NCBI RefSeq assembly: GCF_024749045.1
Contig: NZ_CP087184.1
Location: 1,736,001 to 1,800,000, forward strand
Direction: 5' to 3'
Length of the DNA stretch: 64,000 nt
DNA from: Pseudomonas sp. B21-028
GTDB lineage: Bacteria; Pseudomonadota; Gammaproteobacteria; Pseudomonadales; Pseudomonadaceae
The notes beneath the pieces are model-generated. The model was not told the origin of the DNA. It saw nothing but the letters and a program-made list of their open reading frames with translations, and ran no database searches. Positions 1 through 8,469 of this stretch are shown in pieces; position 1 is the first letter of the stretch; each line of letters starts with the position of its first letter. The position numbers and the translations under genes are program-made.

Positions 1-589
1 CGTCCGACAGGCAATACACGGTTTCCTTGGGTGAAGACAGGATGCCGCCACCGTAGATGCGTCGGCCCTGCGCTGTTTCCACGAGCCCGAACTCGATGGT
101 CATCCAGTACAGGCGCGCCAGGTAGACACGCTCTTCCTTGGACGCCTGCAGGCCGAGCTTGCCGTAGGTGTGGGTGAATTCGGCGAACCAGGGGTTGGTC
201 AACAGCGGGCAGTGGCCGAAGATCTCGTGAAAAATGTCCGGTTCTTGCAGGTAGTCCAGCTCTTCCCGGGTGCGAATGAAGGTCGCTACCGGAAACTGTT
301 TGCTGGCGAGCAATTCGAAGAAGGTCTGGAAGGGGATCAGCGCCGGTACCCGGGCAACTTGCCAGCCCGTGGTCGCGCCCAGCACCTTGTTGATTTCGCC
401 CAATTGCGGGATGCGGTCATGGGGCAGGCCAAGCTTGTCGATGCCGTCCAGGTATTCCTGGCACGCACGGCCTTCGATGACTTTCAACTGGCGGGTGATC
501 AGCGTGTTCCACACCGCGTGTTCTTCGGCGGGGTAGTGGATAAAACCTTGCGCATCGGGCTCGCGGGCCACGTACTGCGTCTGCTTCAT
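1..589 (-). CDS. phhA: Phenylalanine 4-monooxygenase (3' part outside the window)
   Basis: Hydroxylates L-phenylalanine to tyrosine using Fe(II), tetrahydropterin and O2 in the cytoplasm, the first step of phenylalanine catabolism. The first 196 codons are visible; the rest lies beyond base 1. The start is the ATG at 589, preceded on the minus strand by AGGAGAGCAG. The protein shows EPDIFHEIFGHCP, giving iron ligands His121 and His126, and MTIEFGL, giving Glu166; these positions agree with the known Pseudomonas enzyme. It is divergent from phhR, its likely activator, with two TyrR-like boxes in between. It is metabolic and unrelated to the flagellar genes, so it marks the left edge of the flagellar region. 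Confidence 0.96.
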   Translation of the reverse strand, partial: MKQTQYVAREPDAQGFIHYPAEEHAVWNTLITRQLKVIEGRACQEYLDGIDKLGLPHDRIPQLGEINKVLGATTGWQVARVPALIPFQTFFELLASKQFPVATFIRTREELDYLQEPDIFHEIFGHCPLLTNPWFAEFTHTYGKLGLQASKEERVYLARLYWMTIEFGLVETAQGRRIYGGGILSSPKETVYCLSD

Positions 590-722
590 GCTGCTCTCCT
601 GCTGATTTCCCTCGAGGGGAAGACTGTTTGTTGTTATGTCCAGCGATGTAATAGAGATAACCCGAAGTCTTCGTGGGTGCAGCAGGACGGCGCAGGTGTG
701 TTCAAGGTGATAGGGGCTATTT

Positions 723-740
723 CGTAAATTTTTCGTTACG
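723..740. promoter_or_regulatory. Candidate PhhR (TyrR-type) operator, phhA-proximal
   Basis: CGTAAA-TTTTTC-GTTACG fits the TyrR-box layout NGTAAA-N6-TTTACN with one mismatch. It is the core of a perfect 8-bp inverted repeat, TTTCGTAA/TTACGAAA, at 720-743. It lies 134 bp upstream of the phhA start and 138 bp upstream of phhR. Binding by PhhR is inferred from position and motif. Confidence 0.55.
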
Positions 741-795
741 AAAGCCGTCTCCATGCAGCAGTGTCTGGATTTTTCTGTGGGAATTTGCTTGTTGC

Positions 796-813
796 TGTCA
801 CATAATATTTACA
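796..813. promoter_or_regulatory. Candidate PhhR (TyrR-type) operator, phhR-proximal
   Basis: TGTCAC-ATAATA-TTTACA has a perfect right half of the TyrR box TGTAAA-N6-TTTACA and keeps the G-N14-C frame. Its centre is 73 bp from that of the other box, about seven helical turns. It could mediate phhA activation or phhR autoregulation. Confidence 0.45.
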
Positions 814-877
814 AGAATTTGCGCCACTCGGTAAAAAATCGGGTGGCAGAGAGCAGCCACGAACGTCTGGGTCTTTT

Positions 878-2437
878 ATGCGCATCAAAGTCCATTGCCA
901 GAACCGCATCGGCATCCTGCGGGACATTCTCAACCTGCTGGTGGAGTACGGCATCAACGTCGCCCGGGGCGAAGTCGGTGGCGAGCATGGCAATGCGATC
1001 TACCTGCACTGCCCGAACCTGATCAACATTCAATTCCAGGCATTACGCCCGAAATTCGAAGGCATTGCCGGTGTGTTCGGCGTCAAGCGGGTGGGGCTGA
1101 TGCCCAGCGAGCGCCGGCACATGGAGCTCAATGCGTTGCTCGGCGCCCTGGAGTTTCCGGTGTTGTCCATCGACATGGGCGGTTCCATCGTCGCGGCGAA
1201 CCGGGCGGCGGCGCAGTTGCTCGGGGTGCGCGTGGACGAAGTGCCGGGGATTCCGCTGTCGCGCTACGCCGAGGATTTCGACCTGCCGGAACTGGTGCGT
1301 GCCAACCAGTCGCGCATCAATGGGCTGCGGGTCAAGGTCAAGGGCGATGTGTTCCTGGCCGACATCGCCCCATTGCAATCGGAACATGACGACAGCGAGG
1401 CCATGGCTGGCGCGGTGCTGACGTTGCATCGGGCCGACCGGGTCGGTGAGCGTATCTACAACGTGCGCAAGCAGGAACTGCGTGGCTTCGACAGTATCTT
1501 CCAGAGCTCGAAGGTGATGGCAGCGGTGGTCCGCGAAGCCAGGCGCATGGCCCCGCTGGACGCGCCGCTGCTGATCGAAGGAGAAACCGGCACTGGCAAG
1601 GAGTTGCTGGCCCGGGCCTGCCACCTGGCGAGCCCGCGCGGGCAATCACCGCTGATGGCGCTCAACTGTGCCGGGCTGCCGGAGTCCATGGCCGAGACGG
1701 AGCTCTTCGGCTACGGCCCCGGTGCCTTCGAAGGCGCCCGGGCCGAAGGCAAGCTCGGCCTGTTGGAATTGACGGCTGGCGGCACCTTGTTTCTCGATGG
1801 GGTGGGGGAAATGAGCCCGCGCCTGCAGGTGAAGCTGTTGCGCTTTTTGCAGGACGGTTGCTTCCGGCGGGTCGGCAGCGACGAGGAGGTGTACCTGGAT
1901 GTCCGGGTGATCTGCGCGACCCAGGTGGATTTGTCCGAGCTCTGTGCCCGAGGGGAGTTTCGCCAGGATCTGTATCACCGCTTGAATGTGCTGTCCCTGC
2001 ACATCCCGCCGTTGCGCGAATGCCTCGACGGCCTGGAGCCTCTGGTGGAGCACTTTCTCGACCAGGCCAGTCGCCAGATCGGCTGTGCGTTGCCAAAACT
2101 GGCCCCGGCGGCGATGGAACGCCTGAGCCACTACCATTGGCCGGGCAATGTCCGGCAACTGGAAAACGTGCTGTTCCAGGCGGTTTCCCTGTGTGACGGT
2201 GGGAAGGTGAAGGCCGAGCATATCCGCCTGCCGGACTACGGCGTGCGCCAGCCCCTGGGCGACTTTTCCCTGGACGGCGGGTTGGACGAGATCGTCGGGC
2301 GATTCGAGAAGGCGGTGCTGGAGCGCCTCTATTCCGAACATCCCAGCAGCCGGCAACTGGGCAAGCGGTTGGGGGTGTCCCATACCACCATTGCCAATAA
2401 GTTGCGGGAGTACGAGGTGGGCAAGGCAGAGTCCTGA
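878..2437 (+). CDS. phhR: TyrR-family transcriptional regulator of aromatic amino acid catabolism
   Basis: 519 aa, the usual length of PhhR/TyrR. An N-terminal ACT domain (about 1-75, starting MRIKVHCQNRIGILRDIL) senses aromatic amino acids. A PAS domain follows (about 80-190). The AAA+ domain (about 205-430) has Walker A GETGTGKE near residue 235. A Fis-type helix-turn-helix closes the protein (about 480-515, QLGKRLGVSHTTIANKL). The loop that contacts sigma-54 in NtrC-type activators reads GAFEGA instead of GAFTGA, as expected for TyrR-like proteins that work with sigma-70. It activates phhA across the 288-bp divergent region. ATG 878 begins exactly at the ACT domain. Confidence 0.95.
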   Translation: MRIKVHCQNRIGILRDILNLLVEYGINVARGEVGGEHGNAIYLHCPNLINIQFQALRPKFEGIAGVFGVKRVGLMPSERRHMELNALLGALEFPVLSIDMGGSIVAANRAAAQLLGVRVDEVPGIPLSRYAEDFDLPELVRANQSRINGLRVKVKGDVFLADIAPLQSEHDDSEAMAGAVLTLHRADRVGERIYNVRKQELRGFDSIFQSSKVMAAVVREARRMAPLDAPLLIEGETGTGKELLARACHLASPRGQSPLMALNCAGLPESMAETELFGYGPGAFEGARAEGKLGLLELTAGGTLFLDGVGEMSPRLQVKLLRFLQDGCFRRVGSDEEVYLDVRVICATQVDLSELCARGEFRQDLYHRLNVLSLHIPPLRECLDGLEPLVEHFLDQASRQIGCALPKLAPAAMERLSHYHWPGNVRQLENVLFQAVSLCDGGKVKAEHIRLPDYGVRQPLGDFSLDGGLDEIVGRFEKAVLERLYSEHPSSRQLGKRLGVSHTTIANKLREYEVGKAES

Positions 2438-2452
2438 CGGCATCGGAAATAG

Positions 2453-2469
2453 TTGGTATGGGATTTGCT
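2453..2469 (+). promoter_or_regulatory. Candidate sigma-54 promoter of the WbqC glycosylation island
   Basis: TTGGTATG-GGAT-TTGCT keeps the essential GG-N10-GC frame of YTGGCACG-N4-TTGCW, with two substitutions in the -24 box (CAC to TAT). Transcription would begin near 2481, about 80 nt before the WbqC start. The same layout precedes flgF, fleS, fliE and other flagellar operons in this window, which suggests the island is co-regulated with the flagellum. Confidence 0.55.
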
Positions 2470-2560
2470 CGACCGAGGTCTGTGCGCCGCTTATTCACAT
2501 TCTGTGGCGACTTTTTGACAGGGCTCAGCCCCGGTTTCCGCTGCGTACGTGAGATTCAGA

Positions 2561-3262
2561 ATGCATAAGAAAATTGCAGTGGTGCAGTCGAACTATATTC
2601 CCTGGAAGGGCTATTTCGATCTGATCCGCAGCGTCGATGCGTTCATCCTGTACGACGATGTCCAGTACACCCGGAGTGACTGGCGCAACCGTAACAAGAT
2701 AAAGACTGCCCAAGGTGAGCATTGGCTGAGTATTCCGGTCAAGAAGAAGGGGCGTCTCGGCCAGTTGATCAACGAAGTCCAGGTCAACAGTCTGGATTGG
2801 GCCGCCGGGCACTGGAAGACCATTGAGCAGAGCTACCGGCGCGCACCGTGCTTCGCCCAGATGGAGGCGCCGATTCGTGCGCTCTACGAGCAGGCTGCCG
2901 ATCTCACCCACCTGACGCACATCAACCACCTGTTTATCGCCGGCTTGTGCCCCTTGCTAGGCATCCATACGCCGCTTTACCGCTCCGAGGACCTGGGGGG
3001 GGTGGAGGGCAAGAATGAGCGCCTGATCCACCTGTGTCAGGCCCTCGGTGCCGATGGATACCTCTCGGGACCTGCGGCCAGTCACTACCTCGATGAGGCG
3101 GCGTTCGCCGCCAAAGGGATAACGGTGTCGTATATGAGCTATGCCGGCTATCCCGAGTACCCGCAGGTGTACGGCGACTTCCAGCACGCGGTCAGTGTGA
3201 TCGACCTGTTATTTAATACCGGTGCGGATGCGTCGGCCTTTCTGCAGAGAAGGCCTGCCTGA
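2561..3262 (+). CDS. WbqC family protein
   Basis: 233 aa. The N-terminus, KKIAVVQSNYIPWKGYFDLI, followed by LYDDVQYTRSDWRNRNKI is the family signature of WbqC-like proteins found in O-antigen and other surface-glycan clusters. Their biochemical role is not established; a part in making or acylating amino-sugars is often suspected from context. The ATG at 2561 is preferred because it puts the conserved KKIAVVQ motif at the N-terminus; a GTG at 2549 would add four residues. It is the first gene behind a sigma-54-type promoter and is followed after 51 bp by a giant glycosyltransferase. No signal peptide or membrane segment is visible, so the protein is probably cytoplasmic. Confidence 0.8.
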   Translation: MHKKIAVVQSNYIPWKGYFDLIRSVDAFILYDDVQYTRSDWRNRNKIKTAQGEHWLSIPVKKKGRLGQLINEVQVNSLDWAAGHWKTIEQSYRRAPCFAQMEAPIRALYEQAADLTHLTHINHLFIAGLCPLLGIHTPLYRSEDLGGVEGKNERLIHLCQALGADGYLSGPAASHYLDEAAFAAKGITVSYMSYAGYPEYPQVYGDFQHAVSVIDLLFNTGADASAFLQRRPA

Positions 3263-3313
3263 GCGGACGTTGCAGTGACACCCCATTTGATTTGATTCTG
3301 GAGATAGCACCCG

Positions 3314-6300
3314 ATGTCGAACCTTGCGCAGCTGGACGCTCACTCGCTCGAACAGGCGTTTGCGCGTCTGCGGCTGATGTATGCCAAGCCCGAACATCCG
3401 TACTACTTCCTGGCACCTGCATACCGTGAATCGTCATCGGGCGTCGTTTCGCTGCACTACCTCTGCCACATGCTCAATCTCAGTGGTCGTGAGGCCTATA
3501 TCTGCGGCACCGAAGTGGTCAATCCGGAACTCAAGACGCCGCTGCTCAATTCGACGATCAGACAACGCCATACGGCAGCGGGCAAGGTGCCGATTGCAGT
3601 GTACCCCGAGGTGTTCCCTGGCAATCCACTCAACTGTTCGGTCGTGGCGCGTTTTCTGCTGAATTTCGAGGGCTTCCTCACGGGCAATGGCATGAACGCC
3701 GCGCCCACTGACTTGTTTTTCTATTATGCAGCCCGACTCGCCGAACACCGTGGTGACCCTGACGGTGACTTGTTGTGCCTGCCGGCCATTGATGTCGAAT
3801 TGTTCTCGACGGTGGGTGCTGGAGCTGTGCGCAAGGGTAGCTATCTCTACCAGAATCGCCATCCGCTGGATCAGATCGATTACTCGCAACTGCCCGCGGA
3901 TATCCGCCTGCTAAGCATGGCTAACCCGTTGGCCCTGCCTGAGCTGGCCGAGCTGCTGCGCAATGCAGAGGTGATGTACAGCTATGAGTGGTCGATGACC
4001 TGCGTCATGGCGGTGTTGTGTGGATGCCCGGTGATATTCATTCCTGGCCATGGCGTTGACCAGCCGCTGCTCGACACTAGTTTCTTCGGCAGTGTCGGCT
4101 TTGCCATGCTCGATCAGCCGGACCCGTTGCAACGTGCGCGAGCAAGCCTCGGCGACGCCCTGCCGCGTTACGTTGAGCGCACTGCGTCTTTCTGGCAGCA
4201 ACTGGACGTGTTTATTGCGAAAACCCAAGCGACTGCCGCTCGTGAAGCGGTCGGCAACCGTCTGGGTGTGCTCGACTGGTTGCGCCAGCGTTACCCCTCT
4301 GTGCAGCCATTGCGTCTGATCAATGAGCGGTTGGCAAATTCGGCAGCGCCGAGCTTCACTGTCCTGGTCCGCGATGACGGTAATCAGCTGGCGCTGGCCC
4401 ATACCCTGGACAGCCTGGATCGACAGTTGTATCAACGCATCCATGTGTGCGTGATGGGAGACGCTGACCCGGGGCGTGCTAACGTCCAGTGGCTGGCGAG
4501 TGATCCGAAGCAACCGGCAACAGCGATCAATGGTCTGCTCGGGGATGTCCAGAGCGATTGGTTCATGCTGGTTGAGGCAGGGGAGGAGTTCACCGCCGCC
4601 GGGCTGCTGGTGACGGCGCTGAATCTGCTTGAAGCGCCTGACAGTTGCCTGGCGGTGTACGCCGACGAGGCGCTGCGCATGGGCGGAGTGGTTGACCTCT
4701 CGTTGCGGCCCGACTTGAATCTGGATTTGCTGTTGGCATTTCCAGCCAGCCTTTCCCGTCATTGGATGTACCGTCGTGAGGCGCTGGTGCGCCTGTGCGG
4801 TTTCGACAATGCCTGTGGGAGCGCCTTCGAATTGGCCTACCAACTGCGCCTGATCAGCGAGCTGGGCGTGGCGAGCGTCGGTCATGTCAGCGAACCGCTG
4901 TTGATCGCCAACGAGGTGCGGCAGTCGGAATGCGCGGATGAGCGTGCGGTCATTGATGCGCATCTGCAAACGCGGGGCTACGGTCAGGCGCGAGCGATTG
5001 CACTGGAGTCGGGTCGCTATCGTATCGACTACGGCCACGAGCGGCAGGCCTCGGTCAGTATTCTGATTTACCTGGAAGGCCAGTTGGGGAGTTTTCAGCG
5101 TTGCCTGGAAAGCCTGCTGGTGCAGACTGACGCGGTGGACCTCGAGGTGTTGCTGATTGAGCCGGGCAACGACGAGCCGGCACTGCTGGAGTGGCTGGGG
5201 TTGGTCGAGGAGATGGGCGAAGGCCGTTTCCAGGTGCTGCGTTTCATGCCGGGGCAGTCTCGTGCAGCCATGTGCAACGCGGCGGCGCAGGAGGCGCGTG
5301 GCGAGTATCTGCTCTGGCTCGATGCGCAAAGCGCTGTGCTTGAGCCGGGGTGGATGCAAGCGTTGCTCAATCACGCCCAGCGCCCGGAGGTCGGTGCCGT
5401 GGGGGGTAAGTTGCAGGATAGCCAGGGTCGCATACGCCAGGCGGGCCTGGTGTTGGGGCTGGGTGGCGTTGCCGGTCGAGCTTTTGAGGGCCTTTCATCT
5501 CAGGCCGCAGGTTACATGGGGCGACTTGGGCTTGAGCAGAATTGCTCCGCAGTGGGCGGTGAATGCCTGATGCTGCGTCGAGCGCTTTTCCTCGAGGCCG
5601 ATGGCTTTGACACCAATCCGCTGCTGGCGCCCTGGACCGCTGTCGACCTGTGCCTGAAGCTGCAACAGGCAGGCTACCTGAACGTCTGGACTCCTGACGC
5701 TCGACTCTTGATAGACCCTGTGGCAGACGCCCCGGCGAGTAGTGAGCAGGAGGATGCCTTGTTCGCGCGCTGGTTGCCACAGTTGGCCCGCGACCCTGCC
5801 TACAACACCAACTTTTCGCTGCGCGCTGGCGAGGGCTTTGCCCGGGAAAACACGGAACTGTGCTGGTATCCGCTGCAGGGCAGCGTGCCCAGGGTGTTGG
5901 TTTGTGTCACTGAACAGCAGGTGGGGGCTTATTCGCGACTCGTTCAGCCGTTCAGTGCATTGGTTGAAGCGGGGCACATCGAAGGCACTGCTGTGTCGAG
6001 TCTGCTGTCGCCAGTGGAGGTCGAACGCCTGGCGCCGGCAACCGTAGTGTTGCAACGACCCCTGGATGACGCCGGGCTGCTGGCTCTGAGTCGTCTGAGG
6101 GCATTTTCCAAGGCGTTCACCGTCTACGACCTGGACGGTTACTTGCCGCAAATGGCGCTGAAGGGGGATTTCTCCGCCGATGAGCTGCTGGAGCGCCTGC
6201 AGTTCGGGATGATGCAGGTTGATCGCGTGCTGGTCCCTACGTTGGCGCTGGCCGAACTGTTGCAGGGCCAACACCACGACATCCGCGTGTTGGAAACCCT

Positions 6301-6850
6301 GTTGCCGGCCGCATGGGGGCGTGTACAAGGCAAACGACGCACGGGGACCAAGCCGCGCCTGGGCTTGCTGGGCGGCAAGGATACTCAACTGCTGGCTGAC
6401 GTGCTGCCCGCGTTCGCTGGCGAAGTAGATTGGGTGGTGCTGGGTGACTGCCCCGCGTCATTGCAGCCTTTTCTGAAGGAGCAGCATCCCGCCGTCGCGC
6501 AGCAGCAGTTGGCAGAGGTCCTGGCGGCACTGAATCTGGATCTGGCGCTGGTACCCATGGCGGAAAGCCTGGGCAATGCCTGTTCGGGTGACCTGCGTGT
6601 CCTGCAACATGCTGCTTGTGGCCATCCTGTCATTTGCAGCCGCGTCCTGGGCTTTACCGGGGGCGAGGTATTGCCGCTTACACGGGTGAATAATGCGACG
6701 CAAGACTGGATCCAGGCGATTCGCATGCATCTGGAGGACCGTGACGCCTCCGCGGCCCTGGGCGACGCCTTGCAGTCGACCGTGCGAGCGCAGTGGCTGC
6801 TCGAAGGCGAACGCCTGGACGCCTGGCAACGGGCTTGGCTGGCCGATTGA
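3314..6850 (+). CDS. Giant multidomain glycosyltransferase, third Fgt-type paralogue
   Basis: 1178 aa, cytoplasmic. Four regions can be seen. The head (about 30-340) resembles a GT-B half, with FLAPAYRESSSGVVSLHYLCHML and VAVYPE-like IAVYPEVFPGNP motifs. A weak GT2-like segment follows (about 345-540). The second GT2-like module (about 578-810) contains ARGEYLLWLDAQ, HAQRPEVGAVGGKL and LGLGGVAGRAFEGL. The C-terminal GT-B-like part begins near 856 and contains ACGHPVICS. The central and C-terminal parts match Fgt1 of this window (20007-23594). The GT2 acidic motif reads DAQ where NND or DxD is usual. In the C-terminal domain the nucleotide-binding Glu of the LLEYGACG motif is Gln (VLQHAACG). 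Activity may therefore rest on the head. It probably transfers the sugar made by the downstream genes; flagellin as acceptor is inferred. Confidence 0.75.
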   Translation: MSNLAQLDAHSLEQAFARLRLMYAKPEHPYYFLAPAYRESSSGVVSLHYLCHMLNLSGREAYICGTEVVNPELKTPLLNSTIRQRHTAAGKVPIAVYPEVFPGNPLNCSVVARFLLNFEGFLTGNGMNAAPTDLFFYYAARLAEHRGDPDGDLLCLPAIDVELFSTVGAGAVRKGSYLYQNRHPLDQIDYSQLPADIRLLSMANPLALPELAELLRNAEVMYSYEWSMTCVMAVLCGCPVIFIPGHGVDQPLLDTSFFGSVGFAMLDQPDPLQRARASLGDALPRYVERTASFWQQLDVFIAKTQATAAREAVGNRLGVLDWLRQRYPSVQPLRLINERLANSAAPSFTVLVRDDGNQLALAHTLDSLDRQLYQRIHVCVMGDADPGRANVQWLASDPKQPATAINGLLGDVQSDWFMLVEAGEEFTAAGLLVTALNLLEAPDSCLAVYADEALRMGGVVDLSLRPDLNLDLLLAFPASLSRHWMYRREALVRLCGFDNACGSAFELAYQLRLISELGVASVGHVSEPLLIANEVRQSECADERAVIDAHLQTRGYGQARAIALESGRYRIDYGHERQASVSILIYLEGQLGSFQRCLESLLVQTDAVDLEVLLIEPGNDEPALLEWLGLVEEMGEGRFQVLRFMPGQSRAAMCNAAAQEARGEYLLWLDAQSAVLEPGWMQALLNHAQRPEVGAVGGKLQDSQGRIRQAGLVLGLGGVAGRAFEGLSSQAAGYMGRLGLEQNCSAVGGECLMLRRALFLEADGFDTNPLLAPWTAVDLCLKLQQAGYLNVWTPDARLLIDPVADAPASSEQEDALFARWLPQLARDPAYNTNFSLRAGEGFARENTELCWYPLQGSVPRVLVCVTEQQVGAYSRLVQPFSALVEAGHIEGTAVSSLLSPVEVERLAPATVVLQRPLDDAGLLALSRLRAFSKAFTVYDLDGYLPQMALKGDFSADELLERLQFGMMQVDRVLVPTLALAELLQGQHHDIRVLETLLPAAWGRVQGKRRTGTKPRLGLLGGKDTQLLADVLPAFAGEVDWVVLGDCPASLQPFLKEQHPAVAQQQLAEVLAALNLDLALVPMAESLGNACSGDLRVLQHAACGHPVICSRVLGFTGGEVLPLTRVNNATQDWIQAIRMHLEDRDASAALGDALQSTVRAQWLLEGERLDAWQRAWLAD

Positions 6851-6895
6851 TTCGTACTGACTATTACCTTTGCCGCCCTGCGGAGTGCACGTGAC

Positions 6896-7624
6896 ATGAG
6901 TAACGATCTTGATACCTTCATTGCAGCCTACAGCGACAGCTTTGGCTATGCGTATGACAACAACATCATTCTCAACTGGTATCCCCAACGCATCATGGCG
7001 CTCTGCACTCAGGCGCAAAGCCTGCTGGAGCTCGGGGTTGGCCATGGTTTCAGTACACATCGTTTCTCGCAGTTCTTCCGCGAACACACGGTCATCGATG
7101 GCTCCGCATCGGTGATCTCACAGTTCAAGACCCAGTATCCAGACAGTAAGGCCGAAATCGTCGAGAGCTACTTCGAGACATTCGACACCGACAAGCGCTT
7201 CGACCTCATCGTGATGGGGTTTGTCCTGGAGCATGTCGAAGATCCACAGCGGGTACTGCAAAGGTTCAAGCACTTTCTTGCTCCGGGCGGTCGTTGCTTC
7301 GTGCTGGTTCCCAATGGCGAGTCGCTGCATCGGCGGTTCGGTCATGCGGCTGGGTTGCTGGATAACATGATGGCGCTGGGCAGTGGCGATCTGGAACTGG
7401 GCCATGTGCGTAGTTATTCGCTACAGACCCTGACCGCCGAATTGGAAGCCGCCGGCCTTGAGGTGGTGCGCAAGGAAGGCGTTTTCCTCAAGCCCTTCAC
7501 CACCGGGCAATTGAAACAACTGAACTTGAGTGCGGACATCGTCCAGGCCATGTGCACCGTGGGCATCGATTATCCGGAGCTCAGCTGTGCACTGATGCTT
7601 GAAGCGACACTTGCTCCGTCATGA
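6896..7624 (+). CDS. SAM-dependent class I methyltransferase
   Basis: 242 aa, cytoplasmic. Motif I is LLELGVGHGFSTHRF (about 41-55), the acidic residue after beta-2 is in VIDGSASVI, and the post-motif is DLIVMGFVLEHVEDPQRVL, typical of Methyltransf_11/12-like enzymes. Its place between the glycosyltransferase and the sugar epimerase suggests it O- or N-methylates the sugar of this island; P. syringae flagellin carries a 2-O-methylated viosamine residue, which makes sugar O-methylation plausible. The stop codon overlaps the next start (ATGA at 7621-7624), so the two are translationally coupled. The exact substrate cannot be read from sequence. Confidence 0.8.
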   Translation: MSNDLDTFIAAYSDSFGYAYDNNIILNWYPQRIMALCTQAQSLLELGVGHGFSTHRFSQFFREHTVIDGSASVISQFKTQYPDSKAEIVESYFETFDTDKRFDLIVMGFVLEHVEDPQRVLQRFKHFLAPGGRCFVLVPNGESLHRRFGHAAGLLDNMMALGSGDLELGHVRSYSLQTLTAELEAAGLEVVRKEGVFLKPFTTGQLKQLNLSADIVQAMCTVGIDYPELSCALMLEATLAPS

Positions 7625-8469
7625 AAAGCCTGGTGATCGGCAATACATCAGTCATTGGCAAGGCGGTCGTCCTTGCGTTGTCGCGCCTTGGCGAAGTCAA
7701 GTTGGCTGGGCGCCGCGAGGCCGATATTACCTTTGACTTGAGCAGTCATGAGCCTTGCGCTTGCTACGAGCACTTCGACATCGTCGTCCTCGCTGCTGCC
7801 GATTTCGGCGGTCGCCAGCCGGATGACCTGGTTCGCGCCGAGTTGGTCAACAGTGTCGGCACGTTGACGGCCTGCCGCCTGGCCGAACAATGCGGGGCGC
7901 GTCATTTCATTCTGCTGTCGTCGCGTTCGGCCTGCGACCGTCCGACGGATCCCTACTTCGGCATCTACTCGCTGTCCAAGCGCCATGCCGAAGAAGCGGC
8001 GAGCCTGTACTGCCAAGAGCGCGGCATGGCGTTGACGATCCTGCGTATCAGCCAGGTCTACGATGGCGGCGAGCAATGCAGGCCTCACCAACCGTTGCTA
8101 TATGCCATCGCCGACAAGGCGCAGGCGGGGCAAACCGTCGAGCTGTATGGCAGTAACGACGCCAGGCGTAACTACCTGCACCTGAGCGACCTCGCCGAGG
8201 TCTGCGCGCGACTGGCGGAGAAAGGTGTAACTGGATTGTATAACTGCGGCCATCCCGAATCCCCCCGTCTTTCCGAGATTGCGCGGGCCGCATTCGAGGC
8301 GTTTGGCAAGCGGTCGGCTGTGCGCTTCCTGCCGGAGAAAAGCGACATCCCCGATCTACCTGACTTCGATTGTGCGCATGAGTTGTATGACCGAATTGGT
8401 TTCACCCCGCGAATAGACATTCGCCGGGGCTTCGAATTGATGCGAGCGCACCGGGAGAGCCTGTCATGA
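7621..8469 (+). CDS. NAD-dependent epimerase/dehydratase (extended SDR) family protein
   Basis: 282 aa. The N-terminal nucleotide-binding motif is shortened and altered to GNTSVIGKAVV (about 7-17) where GxxGxxG is usual. The active-site pair is YSLSKRHAEE (YxxxK, about 119-123), preceded by LLSSRSACDR. Downstream residues LYGSNDARRNYLHLSDLAEV are typical of sugar-nucleotide epimerases and reductases. It probably changes the stereochemistry, or reduces the 4-keto group, of a nucleotide-linked 6-deoxyhexose. It overlaps both neighbours by 4 bp (ATGA at 7621 and at 8466). The missing first Gly is worth noting, since it could reduce cofactor affinity. Confidence 0.78.
   Translation: MKSLVIGNTSVIGKAVVLALSRLGEVKLAGRREADITFDLSSHEPCACYEHFDIVVLAAADFGGRQPDDLVRAELVNSVGTLTACRLAEQCGARHFILLSSRSACDRPTDPYFGIYSLSKRHAEEAASLYCQERGMALTILRISQVYDGGEQCRPHQPLLYAIADKAQAGQTVELYGSNDARRNYLHLSDLAEVCARLAEKGVTGLYNCGHPESPRLSEIARAAFEAFGKRSAVRFLPEKSDIPDLPDFDCAHELYDRIGFTPRIDIRRGFELMRAHRESLS

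Noticed and set aside
3911..5374. 487-codon minus-strand frame opposite the first giant glycosyltransferase
   Set aside because: Compositionally odd (Gln/His/Arg-rich), no domain, and the plus-strand gene is clear.
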